A stretch of 64,000 nt of DNA, taken from positions 124,001 to 188,000 of the forward strand of contig NZ_SOCP01000008.1 in assembly GCF_004364325.1 (NCBI RefSeq), in the 5' to 3' direction. The position numbers were made by a program, and so were the translations under genes. Shown here piece after piece: positions 41,488 to 50,309 of the stretch. The notes beneath the pieces were generated by a model, which was given only the letters and a program-made list of their open reading frames with translations, was not told the origin of the DNA and did not search any database. Position 1 is the stretch's first letter. Each line of letters begins with the position of its first letter. Source of the DNA: Actinophytocola oryzae. Its GTDB lineage: Bacteria; Actinomycetota; Actinomycetes; Mycobacteriales; Pseudonocardiaceae.

Positions 41488-44241
41488 ATGGGGCTCCGGT
41501 TCGAGGTTCTGGGACCGCTGACGGTGTTGTCGGACGGTGTCGAGGTCGCGGTGCGGAGCCGCCAGCAGCGTGCGTTGCTCGCCGGGCTGTTGTTGCGTGC
41601 CAACCGCGAGGTGCCCGCGCACACGCTGGTCGACTGGGTCTGGGACGGAACGCCGCCGAACCCGGCCGGTGGACGGGCCGCGCTGCACACCCGCGTCGCG
41701 CGTCTGCGCCGGGTGCTCGGCGACCCGGCGTGCCTGCACACCACCACCGCCGGCTACCGCATCGACGTCGACCCCGACGGGCTGGACCTGCTGCGTGCCC
41801 GGCAGCTCGCCGACGCGGGGCAGGCGGCCGCCGACGCGGGGGACCAGGTGGCGGCGGCCCGTGAGTTCGGCGCGGCCGTGGCGTTGTGGCGGGACAACCC
41901 CCTGGTCGACGTCGGCTCCGAGGTACTGCACGCCGAGGAGGTCGCGCCGCTGCTCGTGTGGCGTGTCGACCTCCTCCACCGGTGGGTGGACGCCGCTCTG
42001 GCGGCGGGCCGGACCGACGAGGCGATCAGCGGCCTTCGTGAGCTGACCCGCATCGACCCGTTCAACGAGCAGACCTGGTCGACCCTGCTGCTGACGCTGC
42101 ACCGCGCGGGCCGTCAGGTCGACGCCGCGAAGGCCTACGACCACGTCGTCGAGCTGCTGGTCGACCAGCTGGGGGTCGAACCGGGGCCGTTGCTGACGAA
42201 GGCGTACGAGGAGGTGCGCGCGGGCGGACACGAGCGGCCGTTCCGCGCGCCTGCCCAGCTGCCGCCGGACGTCACGCGTTTCCAGGGGCGCGTCGAGGAG
42301 CTGGCGGAGCTGGACCGGCTGCTGGCCGAGTCGACCGACGCCGTGACGGTCGTCGCGATCGACGGTATGGCCGGGATCGGCAAGACCGCGCTGGCGATCC
42401 ACTGGGCGCACCGGGTGCGCGACCGCTTCCCCGACGGGCAGCTGTACCTCAACCTGCGCGGCCACGGTCCACACAGGACGGTCGAGCCGCGGTCCGCGCT
42501 CGGCACGCTCCTGCTCTCGCTCGGGATGCCCCCGGAGCGCCTGCCGTCGGACATCGACGCCCGCACCTCCCTGTTCCGCACCGAGGTCTCCGGACGCCGG
42601 ATCCTGATGGTGCTCGACAACGCCCACGACGCCGAGCAGGTGCGCCCGCTGTTGCCGGGCACCTCCGCCGTCGTGCTGGTCACCGGGCGCAACCGCCTGC
42701 GCAACCTGACCGTGGACGGCGCGCGACCGCTGCGGCTCGACGGGCTCGGTCCCGACGGCGGCCTCGCGTTGCTGAACGGCATCGTGGGCGCGGACCGGGT
42801 GGCGGCCGAGCCGGATGCCGCGGCCGACGTGATCCGGCGCTGCGGTGGTCTGCCGCTGGCCATCCGGATCATCGCCGAACGCATCGCCCGGTACCCGACG
42901 GCATCGTTGCGGGAGTTCACCGACGAGCTGGCCGAACACTCGCTGGGCGGCTTCGACCTCGGCGACGACGACCTGCGGTCGATCTTCGACGCCTCCTACC
43001 GCGACCTCGCGCCGGAGGCCGCGGACCTCTTCCGGCTGCTGGGGGTCGCCCCGGGGACCGACATCGCCGTCGCGGCGGCGACGGCTCTGGCCGGCCGACC
43101 GGCGCGACAGACCAGGTCGCTGCTGGCCACGCTGGTCGCGGCGAACCTGCTCGAGGAACGCAGGCCCGGCCGGTTCGAGCTGCACGACCTGCTGCGGGAC
43201 TACGCGATCGAGCTGGACGACGGGTCGTCGCTGCCCGCGCTGCGCCGGTTGCTCAGCTGGAGCCTGCTGAGCAGCGTGAACGCCGAGGCCAGCTGTGCCC
43301 CGGACCGGAGGAGTCCGGTGCCGGTGCCCGAGCCGGAACCGGGCGTGACCCCGCTGGAGTTCACCGACTCGACCGCCGCGCTGCGCTGGTTCGAGCAGGA
43401 GCGCCCGGCTCTCGTCGCGGCCCTCCAGTTCGCCGCGGCGAAGGAGTGGTGGGACATCGCGTTCGGCATCGCCTGGCCGCTGTGGCGGTCGCTGGAGGCC
43501 CACGGCGCCAAGGACGACGCGGTGGTCGTCTACGAGATCGCGGTGGCCGCAGGCGAGCACCTCGGCGAACCGGCCGCGCACGGCGCCGCGCTCAACATGC
43601 TGGCCACCGCCTACCGCGCGGCCCACCGGCCGGACGAGGCACTGGCGTGCTTCCGGCGCGGCATCGAGATCAGCAGGGCGAGCGGTGCGCACCGCGTCCT
43701 GGTCGGGACCCTGAACAACATGGGCAACCTGCTCAAGGAAGAGGGTCGCCACGACGAGGCGGTCGCCGCCCTGACCGAGGCGTTGACGACGAGCCGTGAG
43801 CTGGTCGACTGCTACGGCGAGGCGTCGATCCTCGGCAACCTCACCGACGCCCTCCGCGAGGCCGGGCGGCACGACGAGGCGCTCAGCACCGCGCACGAGG
43901 CACTGGCCCTCAACCACAAGAACGACCTGATCGTCGTAGGGCAGATCGGTGACGTGCACCTCGACCGAGGGGACTTCGACCAGGCCATCGAGTACTTCAC
44001 CAGGGCGTTGGCAGGCGAGCCCCGCGCCAGGGGTCTCAAGCACGAGGCCCACATCCACACCGGACTCGGCCACGCACACCGCGGCAAGGGCGACCTCGTG
44101 AGCGCCCGGTCGTTCTGGGAGGAAGCACTGCGCATCCTGACCCGGCTCGGCGAGGGCGACGGCCCCAAGGCGAAGGCTCTGCACGTCGCGCTGACCGAGA
44201 TCTCGGCCCCCACGAACGAACATGCGGTCCGGCCCGGGTGA
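41488..44241 (+). CDS. SARP-type regulator: BTAD, NB-ARC and TPR domains
   Basis: 917 residues from ATG 41488 (leaderless). Winged helix 1-95, BTAD about 100-245 (VDQLGVEPGPLL end), NB-ARC with Walker A GMAGIGKT (293-300) and Walker B RRILMVLDNA. TPR repeats run from about 590 to the end (for example NMLATAYRAAHRPDEALACF, then ALTTSRELVDCYGEASILGN). This is the AfsR layout. The target is unknown; the divergent pectate lyase is a candidate. Ends at a strong bidirectional terminator. Confidence 0.9.
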   Translation: MGLRFEVLGPLTVLSDGVEVAVRSRQQRALLAGLLLRANREVPAHTLVDWVWDGTPPNPAGGRAALHTRVARLRRVLGDPACLHTTTAGYRIDVDPDGLDLLRARQLADAGQAAADAGDQVAAAREFGAAVALWRDNPLVDVGSEVLHAEEVAPLLVWRVDLLHRWVDAALAAGRTDEAISGLRELTRIDPFNEQTWSTLLLTLHRAGRQVDAAKAYDHVVELLVDQLGVEPGPLLTKAYEEVRAGGHERPFRAPAQLPPDVTRFQGRVEELAELDRLLAESTDAVTVVAIDGMAGIGKTALAIHWAHRVRDRFPDGQLYLNLRGHGPHRTVEPRSALGTLLLSLGMPPERLPSDIDARTSLFRTEVSGRRILMVLDNAHDAEQVRPLLPGTSAVVLVTGRNRLRNLTVDGARPLRLDGLGPDGGLALLNGIVGADRVAAEPDAAADVIRRCGGLPLAIRIIAERIARYPTASLREFTDELAEHSLGGFDLGDDDLRSIFDASYRDLAPEAADLFRLLGVAPGTDIAVAAATALAGRPARQTRSLLATLVAANLLEERRPGRFELHDLLRDYAIELDDGSSLPALRRLLSWSLLSSVNAEASCAPDRRSPVPVPEPEPGVTPLEFTDSTAALRWFEQERPALVAALQFAAAKEWWDIAFGIAWPLWRSLEAHGAKDDAVVVYEIAVAAGEHLGEPAAHGAALNMLATAYRAAHRPDEALACFRRGIEISRASGAHRVLVGTLNNMGNLLKEEGRHDEAVAALTEALTTSRELVDCYGEASILGNLTDALREAGRHDEALSTAHEALALNHKNDLIVVGQIGDVHLDRGDFDQAIEYFTRALAGEPRARGLKHEAHIHTGLGHAHRGKGDLVSARSFWEEALRILTRLGEGDGPKAKALHVALTEISAPTNEHAVRPG

Positions 44242-44254
44242 CCCCTCCCTCCCG

Positions 44255-44302
44255 CGTTGTCCTCGTCGTCGTCATCCCCTGCGGACGACGACGAGGACAA
44301 CG
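44255..44302. terminator. bidirectional terminator, 19-bp perfect stem
   Basis: CGTTGTCCTCGTCGTCGTC (44255-44273) pairs exactly with 44284-44302 over a 10-nt loop. It starts 13 nt after the SARP stop; the converging methyltransferase stops at 44407. Confidence 0.9.
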
Positions 44303-44406
44303 ACGTCCCCTCTGTGGCTACCGAGACGGAAACGTAGCGGGCACCCCTTTCACCGTGCTGTCAGCCGCTGTCACCGTCTGACAGACCGAACAGGCAACTC
44401 CGGGGC

Positions 44407-45213
44407 TCACCTTCCGTTGTCGTGTGGGCCGGTGGTCAGGCTGCCCCATGCGGCGACGGTGGCGAGGCACGGTTCGTCGAACGTCGGGCTCTCGACCAGG
44501 TCGACGAACTCGGCCAGTTCGGTTGCGGTGACGCCGAAGTGGTCCCGCAGGTCCGGCGCGAGCTGCTCTGCGCTGAGCCGCCAGAACCGGCCCATCGGGG
44601 TGGGGCCCGCCGAGGGCACGAACGTCTCGGTGCCGATGTCGGTGAGGCCCAGGGTGCGCAGCGGCGCGGGGAAACCGCTTGCCCAGTGGCCCTCGGTGCC
44701 GAAGCGTCTGGCCACCGCGGCACACATGGCGAGGCTTACCTTGCGGTACAACGGATGCCGCGACGACTCGATGGGGAACTGGTCGAAGTCCTCGACGACC
44801 AGCCAGCCGCCGGGAGCGAGCCAGCGGGCCACCCTGGCCAGGTCGGTGTCGCGCGTGGGCAGGTGCGAGAACACCCAGCGGGCGTGGATGAGGTCGAAAC
44901 TGCCCGGCGGGAACTCGTCGAGCGTCACGTCCCTGTCGACGACGTCGTAGCCGTTCCCGGACAGCAGGCGCAGGTCGATGTCCATCGCGACCGTGCGGCC
45001 GCGTGGACACCGTCCGGCGAGCCACTCGCTCACTGTGCCGAGCCCCGCGCCGATGTCGAGACAACGCCACTCGGCACGTGGCCGAAGGGTGGCCAGGCGC
45101 CGGAACGTGCCCTCGTCCAACGCCTTGGCGAGGCCGAGCAGACGGTCGGCCTCGCCCGCGCTCCCGTGTGAGAACACGTGGTCGCCATAGCGTTCCGCGT
45201 CGACACCGATCAT
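44407..45213 (-). CDS. SAM-dependent class I methyltransferase
   Basis: 268 residues from ATG 45213 with GGAGGTGA 4-5 nt upstream. Motif I CLDIGAGLGTVSEWLAG, motif II TVAMDIDLRLL with the acidic ribose ligand, then DRDVTLDEFPPGSFDLIHARWVFSHLP and a LAPGGWLVVEDFD motif. Full length for a small-molecule methyltransferase of the UbiE/TehB-like group. Stands alone upstream of the Asp23 operon, same strand, 97 nt away. Substrate unknown. Confidence 0.88.
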   Translation of the reverse strand: MIGVDAERYGDHVFSHGSAGEADRLLGLAKALDEGTFRRLATLRPRAEWRCLDIGAGLGTVSEWLAGRCPRGRTVAMDIDLRLLSGNGYDVVDRDVTLDEFPPGSFDLIHARWVFSHLPTRDTDLARVARWLAPGGWLVVEDFDQFPIESSRHPLYRKVSLAMCAAVARRFGTEGHWASGFPAPLRTLGLTDIGTETFVPSAGPTPMGRFWRLSAEQLAPDLRDHFGVTATELAEFVDLVESPTFDEPCLATVAAWGSLTTGPHDNGR

Positions 45214-45310
45214 GTGTCACCTCCGGTGATCGACGAACCTGACTTCCTGCCTAGTCGTCGGTCGACCACCGTTCAAGGAATGTCACCTCATCGGTTACAC
45301 CTGGACAACG

Positions 45311-45880
45311 TCACGCGGTGCGGGCGCCTGCCTTGGTGGTGAAGCGGAACTCCAGGGTGACCCGCAGGGAGGTGAGGTCGAGCGCATTGCGTAGCCGTGG
45401 GAGGCCGTGGGTGTCGAGGCGGTCGCGGATGTCGGTGAGGTCGGCGCCCTGCTCGGTGGTGATGATCACGGCGAGGGTCGGGGTGTGCCGAGGGCCGGTG
45501 AGGTCGGCGTGTGCCTTGTGGACGCCGGGATAGGTGCCGACGTCGGCGGTGAACGGCGCGGTGGCGATGCGGGCGGCCAGTTCGGTGCGGCCGTGTTCGG
45601 GATCGTCCGCGAGCCGCCACGTCCGGGTCCGGGGTTTTCTCGCCGGCTGCGCGGCCAGCCAGCGCAGACACAGCAGACCCAGGACGACGGCACCGGCGGC
45701 GATCACGTACAGCACCCAGGTCGGCGGGAGGTCGACACCGGGCGCGAGGGGCGTGGCCGGGTCGACGGACAGCCTGCCGAGGCTGGCGGTCGCCGCCAAC
45801 CCGCCACCGGCGACGAGCGCGGCGCCGACGACCGCGAGCACGACGCGGTTGAGCCCTGCCGGGCGGTTCAGGCCACTCAT
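45311..45880 (-). CDS. AmaP-like alkaline shock membrane anchor protein
   Basis: 189 residues from ATG 45880, overlapping the previous gene (ATGA). Two membrane helices (about 14-34 and 53-76) with a conserved cytoplasmic part ending in LTSLRVTLEFRFTTKAGAR. This is the AmaP layout, which anchors Asp23/Gls24 proteins to the membrane in Gram-positives. Last gene of the Asp23 operon. Confidence 0.8.
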   Translation of the reverse strand: MSGLNRPAGLNRVVLAVVGAALVAGGGLAATASLGRLSVDPATPLAPGVDLPPTWVLYVIAAGAVVLGLLCLRWLAAQPARKPRTRTWRLADDPEHGRTELAARIATAPFTADVGTYPGVHKAHADLTGPRHTPTLAVIITTEQGADLTDIRDRLDTHGLPRLRNALDLTSLRVTLEFRFTTKAGARTA

Positions 45881-46425
45881 GGGGTCCTCCTGGTCGCGAT
45901 GACCCGCACCCGCACCGCCGGACGGGTGGCCGGGGCGATCTGGTCGAGGCGGCGGCCGATGGCGGCCCGGACTGCCTCGTCCAGGCCCGCGACCGTGGTC
46001 CGGTTGGTGCGCACGGCGGCCGTGACCTTCTTTCCGCGCAGCGTCAGCGTCGTCGCGGTGACACCGTCGACGCCGTTCGCCGCCGCGTGCAGTGTGCTGC
46101 GCAGACTGCGCCGCGACGCACCGCTGTCCAGGACCGTGTCGCTGCCGGTTTCCCCGTTCCGCAAGGGGATGACGGTGGGGCGGCCGGGAAGTACCGCCGC
46201 GACCAGCAGTACCAGTCCGACCAGCGCGACGACGCAGGCGGCGACCACGACCGCCGGGCTGTCCCACCGGGTCGTGTGCGCCAGCTCCGCGATCGCCGCG
46301 TAGCTGACCAGCGGCCGCTGACCGGCGATCAGCTGGATCGCGCTGATCGCGGTCAGCACGCACACCGCGAGCAGTACCACGGCGGTGACCGCGGCAGGCG
46401 TGGTGCGGCGGGGCAGGCGCCTCAT
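45877..46425 (-). CDS. DUF6286 membrane protein of the Asp23 operon
   Basis: 182 residues from ATG 46425. Two membrane helices (about 12-34 and 58-80), then a soluble domain whose pattern (VDGVTATTLTLRGKKVTAAVRTNRTTVAGL) resembles an Asp23-like alpha/beta fold. Overlaps its neighbours on both sides (ATGA), so it is translated with them. Matches the DUF6286 family found only in actinobacterial Asp23 operons; function unknown. Confidence 0.75.
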   Translation of the reverse strand: MRRLPRRTTPAAVTAVVLLAVCVLTAISAIQLIAGQRPLVSYAAIAELAHTTRWDSPAVVVAACVVALVGLVLLVAAVLPGRPTVIPLRNGETGSDTVLDSGASRRSLRSTLHAAANGVDGVTATTLTLRGKKVTAAVRTNRTTVAGLDEAVRAAIGRRLDQIAPATRPAVRVRVIATRRTP

Positions 46426-46811
46426 CGGACCCGCCCCTGCGCGGGCTGGGCGAGGTAGAGGGCGGTGACGGTGATGTCCACCCGCGTGACCACGAGGCCG
46501 GTGAGCTCGTGGACACGCTCGACCAGGTGGTCACGGACCTCCTGCGTCCTGCGTGCCACCGACGCCGGGTAGGCGATCGAGAGGCGGACGTCCAGGGCCG
46601 CGGTCGTGCCGTCGACCGTGACGCTGACCTGCGCGGAGCGGTCCTCGGCGGCCCCGAGCAGCCTGCCGGCCGCGCCGCCGACGTCGGCGACCTCGGTGAT
46701 GGCCTGCACGGCGGTGTGCTCGACCGCCCGGTCGGCCAGCGTGGTCCGGCCGGGGAGGTCGACGTCCGGGTCGTCGGTGTGCTCCCGCACGGGAGCTGTC
46801 GCGGCGGTCAC
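46422..46811 (-). CDS. Asp23/Gls24-family protein
   Basis: 129 residues from GTG 46811 with GAGG 8 nt upstream. The Asp23 pattern is AVEHTAVQAITEVADVGGAA followed by TVDGTTAALDVRLSIAYPAS and LTGLVVTRVDITVTAL. Members of the family in firmicutes respond to envelope or alkaline stress. One of four Asp23 domains in this operon. Confidence 0.8.
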   Translation of the reverse strand: MTAATAPVREHTDDPDVDLPGRTTLADRAVEHTAVQAITEVADVGGAAGRLLGAAEDRSAQVSVTVDGTTAALDVRLSIAYPASVARRTQEVRDHLVERVHELTGLVVTRVDITVTALYLAQPAQGRVR

Positions 46812-46814
46812 GGC

Positions 46815-46997
46815 TCAGCCTCGGTCCCGGCCCGCGCCGGTCAGCTGGGACAGGTCCAGCTTGCCGTCGAGCACCCGGCCGACGAGCAGGCCGAGCGCGC
46901 CGAGGACGAGCACGATGAGGAAGGCGCCGAAGCCGCCGAACGCGCCGGCGAAACCCAGCGCCAGACCGGTCAACAGACCGAGGGTCGTGGAGTTCAT
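46815..46997 (-). CDS. DUF2273-like small membrane protein
   Basis: 60 residues from ATG 46997. One long hydrophobic glycine-rich segment or two short helices (LTGLALGFAGAFGGFGAFLI and VLVLGALGLLVGRVLDG), then a short basic tail. Same size and place as DUF2273 proteins between Asp23 genes in other actinobacteria. Probably helps assemble the membrane anchor. Confidence 0.78.
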   Translation of the reverse strand: MNSTTLGLLTGLALGFAGAFGGFGAFLIVLVLGALGLLVGRVLDGKLDLSQLTGAGRDRG

Positions 46998-47041
46998 CAG
47001 ATCTGGTTCTCCTGGCTACGGTTGGGAGACGTGCACGGTGG

Positions 47042-47518
47042 TCACAGCACGCGGGTCTGTTCCGGCGCGGTGTCCTCGGCGCCGGGGATGTGCACGTCGT
47101 TGACGTGGATGTTGACCTCGACGACCTGGAGGCCGGTCATCCGCTCGATCGCGGTGATCACGTTGCGGCGCACGGCCCTGGCCAGGTCGGCGATGGACAC
47201 GCCGTACTCGACGAGGATCTCCAGGTCGACGGCGGCCTGGGTCTCGCCGACCTCGACGGCCACACCCTGCGACGCGCTCGCCGTCGCGCCGGGGATCCGT
47301 TCGCGGATGGCGCTGAACGCGCGGGACGCGCCGCCACCGAGGTCGTACACGCCGTTGATCTCACGGGTGGCCAGCCCGGCGATCTTCTGCACCACCGAGT
47401 CGGCGACGGTCGTGGTGCCCTGCGTGCTCGCCAGCGTGGAGACGTGCTGCGCGGCCGTTGCCGGGGAGGTGTCGGCTGCCGCCTTCGAACCGGTCGGCGG
47501 GCTCTGGGTCGAGGTCAT
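47042..47518 (-). CDS. Asp23/Gls24-family protein with N-terminal extension
   Basis: 158 residues from ATG 47518, AGGAG 6 nt upstream. A disordered Ser/Thr/Ala-rich N-terminus (about 1-45) precedes VVQKIAGLATREINGVYDLG and QAAVDLEILVEYGVSIADLA, then LQVVEVNIHVNDVHI. This is the best-conserved Asp23 copy in the operon and corresponds to the main family member in actinomycetes. Confidence 0.88.
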   Translation of the reverse strand: MTSTQSPPTGSKAAADTSPATAAQHVSTLASTQGTTTVADSVVQKIAGLATREINGVYDLGGGASRAFSAIRERIPGATASASQGVAVEVGETQAAVDLEILVEYGVSIADLARAVRRNVITAIERMTGLQVVEVNIHVNDVHIPGAEDTAPEQTRVL

Positions 47519-47611
47519 GTCGTGCTCCTGGTGTTCGGGACGGATGTCCGCGAAGCCAGGCACCGTTGCGCTGACTTCGCACAGTGGACAGACACCCGCG
47601 CGCCGACAACG

Positions 47612-47956
47612 TCACGGCTCGATCGCGAACTTTCCGGGAAGTTCGTCGAGCGCCGTGCCGTCGACACCGGTGATCTCCAGGCGCAGCCTGGTGACGGGCA
47701 GCGCGCTCGCGGCCAGCACGGCCAGCAGCTCCTCCTCCGCCTGTCGCACGATCGGCGGCAGTGGTAGCGCGGTCGCCACCACCCGCACCACCACGACCCG
47801 GTCACCGCCCGGTTCCTCGGCGACGTCGACGGCCAGGGAGTCCCAGTTCCACGCCGCCGGCGTGCGTGCCGGTCTCGGGAGGGTGGCCGGACGCAGCCCG
47901 GGAATCCGGTCCAGCGCGGCCAACACGCCGCGCACCAGCTCTGCCGAGGCGTTCAC
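47612..47956 (-). CDS. hypothetical protein of the Asp23 operon
   Basis: 114 residues from GTG 47956, sharing GTGA with the upstream gene's stop. No membrane helix or motif. It has a TPAAWNWDSLAVDVAEEP segment and an Asp23-like RLEITGVDG end. Small proteins of this kind recur between the Asp23 genes of actinomycetes without known function. Genuine by tight coupling to its neighbour. Confidence 0.65.
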   Translation of the reverse strand: MNASAELVRGVLAALDRIPGLRPATLPRPARTPAAWNWDSLAVDVAEEPGGDRVVVVRVVATALPLPPIVRQAEEELLAVLAASALPVTRLRLEITGVDGTALDELPGKFAIEP

Positions 47957-48378
47957 CGGGGCGCCGAGTCCCACACGATGTCCATGATGGACACACCCAC
48001 CCCGGTGACGGCGAGGCCGGTGGCCTCGGTGACCGCGCCCGCCACGGCACGCTGCACCGCACGGCCCACCGCGGCGGCCTGGTCCTGCCCGGAGATCACC
48101 ACGTCCACCTCCACCCGCACGGTGTCCGCATGCTCGAACTCGACCCGCGCGCCTTCCGTCGGCGCGGGCACCAGGCCCCTGATCCGCTGACGCGCGGCAC
48201 GCAGGCCCGACCCCATCAGCCCGACGAGCCCCGGCTCGACCCGCACCACGCCGGGCACCCCGGTGGCGGCCCGGACCGCGACGGCGGCGACCACGGACGC
48301 GTCGACCGCGCACTCGAACAGCGGGGCGCCGCCCGCCAGGGGGTCGACGCCGTCGTCTGTCGTGTCCACTGTGGTCAT
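47953..48378 (-). CDS. Asp23/Gls24-family protein
   Basis: 141 residues from ATG 48378 (ATGA overlap with the preceding gene). Asp23 pattern: VVAAVAVRAATGVPGVVRVE, then RVEFEHADTVRVEVDVVISG and ATGLAVTGVGVSIMDIVW. Third Asp23 domain of the operon. Confidence 0.8.
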   Translation of the reverse strand: MTTVDTTDDGVDPLAGGAPLFECAVDASVVAAVAVRAATGVPGVVRVEPGLVGLMGSGLRAARQRIRGLVPAPTEGARVEFEHADTVRVEVDVVISGQDQAAAVGRAVQRAVAGAVTEATGLAVTGVGVSIMDIVWDSAPR

Positions 48379-48953
48379 ATCCCGTAGACGTCCTCGACGA
48401 TCAGGTCCAGCCGGTGCACCCTCGGACCGATCCTGGTCGCGGCGGCCGCCGCGACCCGCTCCCGGACGAGGTCCAACGCGCCCCAGGAGAAGCTCTCGTA
48501 ACCCACCGCGACACTGAGCTCGACCACGAGCATCAGCTCGCCGTCGGGATCCGGCACCCGGCGGTCGTGTACCCGGCAGTGTCGCGCACGAACACCCGCG
48601 ACGCTGTCCGCCGCGAACCGCAGCACCGCCGCGACCGCGTGCTCGCTGATCCGTAGGGGGCCCGGTTCGGCCGTCGGTAACGGGACCATGTCCTGCCTGC
48701 GACGGATCTCGGCGCGGACCGCGGCCATGATGCGACCGGTCAGGTTCGGCGTCGGCTCGGCGGTGTCGGCGACGAGCTCACCGGTGATCTCCCGCAGGGC
48801 GACCAGGCTCGCCCGCGCGTCGCGGCAGTCGGGGCACGTCAGGTCGTGCTCGTCGACCAGGCCGGCCTCCACGTCCGCCAGCCGTTCCCACACCGTCTCC
48901 ACGTCCCGCCCGCAGGGGAGGAGGTAACCCTCGGTCCCGGGGTTCACCGCCAT
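48375..48953 (-). CDS. zinc-finger anti-sigma-like N-terminus fused to Asp23 domain
   Basis: 192 residues from ATG 48953, starting 10 nt before the stop of the sigma gene. The N-terminus has a ZAS-like motif (LVDEHDLTCPDC: His, then C-x2-C, with an earlier Cys in LLPCGRDVET). A helical linker follows. From about residue 95 there is an Asp23 domain (LRISEHAVAAVLRFAADSVA, GELMLVVELSVAVGY). The fusion suggests the Asp23 domain senses the envelope signal that frees the sigma factor. Inferred: a cognate anti-sigma factor. Confidence 0.75.
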   Translation of the reverse strand: MAVNPGTEGYLLPCGRDVETVWERLADVEAGLVDEHDLTCPDCRDARASLVALREITGELVADTAEPTPNLTGRIMAAVRAEIRRRQDMVPLPTAEPGPLRISEHAVAAVLRFAADSVAGVRARHCRVHDRRVPDPDGELMLVVELSVAVGYESFSWGALDLVRERVAAAAATRIGPRVHRLDLIVEDVYGI

Positions 48954-49498
48954 GGCGCCATCATCTCCGTCAGCTGTGCCCTTGCCCGTGCGATCCGTCC
49001 CCGTACCGCCGTCGGCGTGACTCCCACGGCTCGGGCGATCTCCTCGTACGAGCGGCCGTGTACCTCCCGCAGCAACCAACACGCGCGCTGCTCGCCCGTC
49101 AACCGCTGCAGCGCCACCGTCACCGCCGCCAGCTGCTCGCTCACCTCGACGCTGCGTTCCGGCCGCCCGCCCGGGCCACCGGACTCCCGCTGTGCCAGGT
49201 CCACGTCCACGGTCGCGTGCCGGGCGCGGATGACGTTGAGGCACCTGTTCGTGACCATGCGGTAGAGCCAGCCGACGAACGCGGCCTCCTCGTGGAGGGT
49301 CGCCAGCTTGCGCCACGCGGTCAGGAACACCTCCTGTACCGCGTCCTCCGCGTCGCCCCGGCTGGCCAGCATGCGCACGGCGAGCCGGTACAGCGGTCCC
49401 TGGTAGCGCCGCACCAGCTGCTCGTAGGCACGCACGTCCCCGTCGCGGGCGCGGACGACGAGGGTGACGTCGTCCAGCCACACCTCGTCCGGTGTCAC
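48944..49498 (-). CDS. ECF RNA polymerase sigma factor heading the Asp23 operon
   Basis: 184 residues from GTG 49498, chosen because AGAGG lies 7 nt upstream; GTG 49519 is an alternative. Region 2 is YEQLVRRYQGPLYRLAVRML with AEDAVQEVFLTAWRKL; region 4 is RLTGEQRACWLLREVHGRSY then VGVTPTAVRGRIARARAQL. First gene of a nine-gene run that ends at 45311. It probably drives its own operon as part of an envelope-stress circuit with the overlapping anti-sigma-like gene. Confidence 0.88.
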   Translation of the reverse strand: MTPDEVWLDDVTLVVRARDGDVRAYEQLVRRYQGPLYRLAVRMLASRGDAEDAVQEVFLTAWRKLATLHEEAAFVGWLYRMVTNRCLNVIRARHATVDVDLAQRESGGPGGRPERSVEVSEQLAAVTVALQRLTGEQRACWLLREVHGRSYEEIARAVGVTPTAVRGRIARARAQLTEMMAPWR

Positions 49499-49654
49499 TC
49501 GTCCGCCTCTCGTAGACACAGCCGCGCTCGCCGCCGACGGTGTCAGGACACGAGGAGGGCGACATCGTCACGGCCGACCCAGCGTAACTCGCAGTGACGT
49601 CGGTCACATGTCGAACGCGCGGACCGTCCACTGTCGACTGTCCACAAAGCTGTG

Positions 49655-50113
49655 TCAGACGGGGGCGGCCCCGGTGCACGGGTGCTCGGTGCACGGGATC
49701 TCGGCCCAGACGGTCTTCGTGCCGTGCCCGGATGCGGGTCCGCGGACTCCCCACGAACAGGAGAGCCTGTCGACCAGCTGGATGCCCCTGCCTCGGCAGG
49801 CACGGGACCCGAACCGCGAGCGCCCCATGGTCGGCATCGCGGGATCGTCGTCCTCCACCTCGACGATGACCGAGCACGGGGCCAGCCGGATGGTGACGTG
49901 GATGACGCCGGGGCCGCCCGCGTGCTCGTACGCGTTCGAGGTCAGCTCGTCCGCGACCTGGATGACGTCCATGACGTGGGCCCGGCTCAGTCTCGCGAGT
50001 ACCCGCCCGATCCAGCGCCGTACCTCACCGAGCGCGCGTGGGCCCTTCCCGCGCAGGTCGAGGCTGGCCACGGGCGCGTGTGGTTCGGCGGCCGGTGTGC
50101 GCCCATCGTCCAT
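49655..50113 (-). CDS. RsbW/SpoIIAB-like ATP-binding anti-sigma kinase
   Basis: 152 residues from ATG 50113, AGGAG 8 nt upstream. Histidine-kinase-like ATPase fold: VIQVADELTSNAYEHAGGPG (N-box), VEVEDDDPAMPTM (G1), GRGIQLVDRLSCSWGVR (G2). The Asp and Gly residues that hold ATP are present. Such proteins phosphorylate anti-anti-sigma factors and bind sigma factors of the SigB/F type. No sigma or STAS gene is adjacent. The SpoIIE-type phosphatase at 23345-24535 could act in the same partner-switch. Confidence 0.82.
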   Translation of the reverse strand: MDDGRTPAAEPHAPVASLDLRGKGPRALGEVRRWIGRVLARLSRAHVMDVIQVADELTSNAYEHAGGPGVIHVTIRLAPCSVIVEVEDDDPAMPTMGRSRFGSRACRGRGIQLVDRLSCSWGVRGPASGHGTKTVWAEIPCTEHPCTGAAPV

Positions 50114-50309
50114 CACATGTCTCCTGGGGCTGGTCGAAAGCACAAGGAGCTCGTGCCGGTACCGACTACCCGGGCCGGCCCGTCCCCACACCCCCGCGGA
50201 CGAGTATCACAGTGCGGGCGGGACGCGCAGGGCGAGCAGCGCGGTTCGGGCGCCATCCGGAACCGGACGTCGGCGCGACGACACCACAGAGGTGCGGCTC
50301 GGCAGGCGA

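Noticed and set aside
41395-44223. Long open minus-strand frame opposite the SARP-NB-ARC gene
   Set aside because: Same shadow effect; the plus-strand protein has clear BTAD, NB-ARC and TPR domains.
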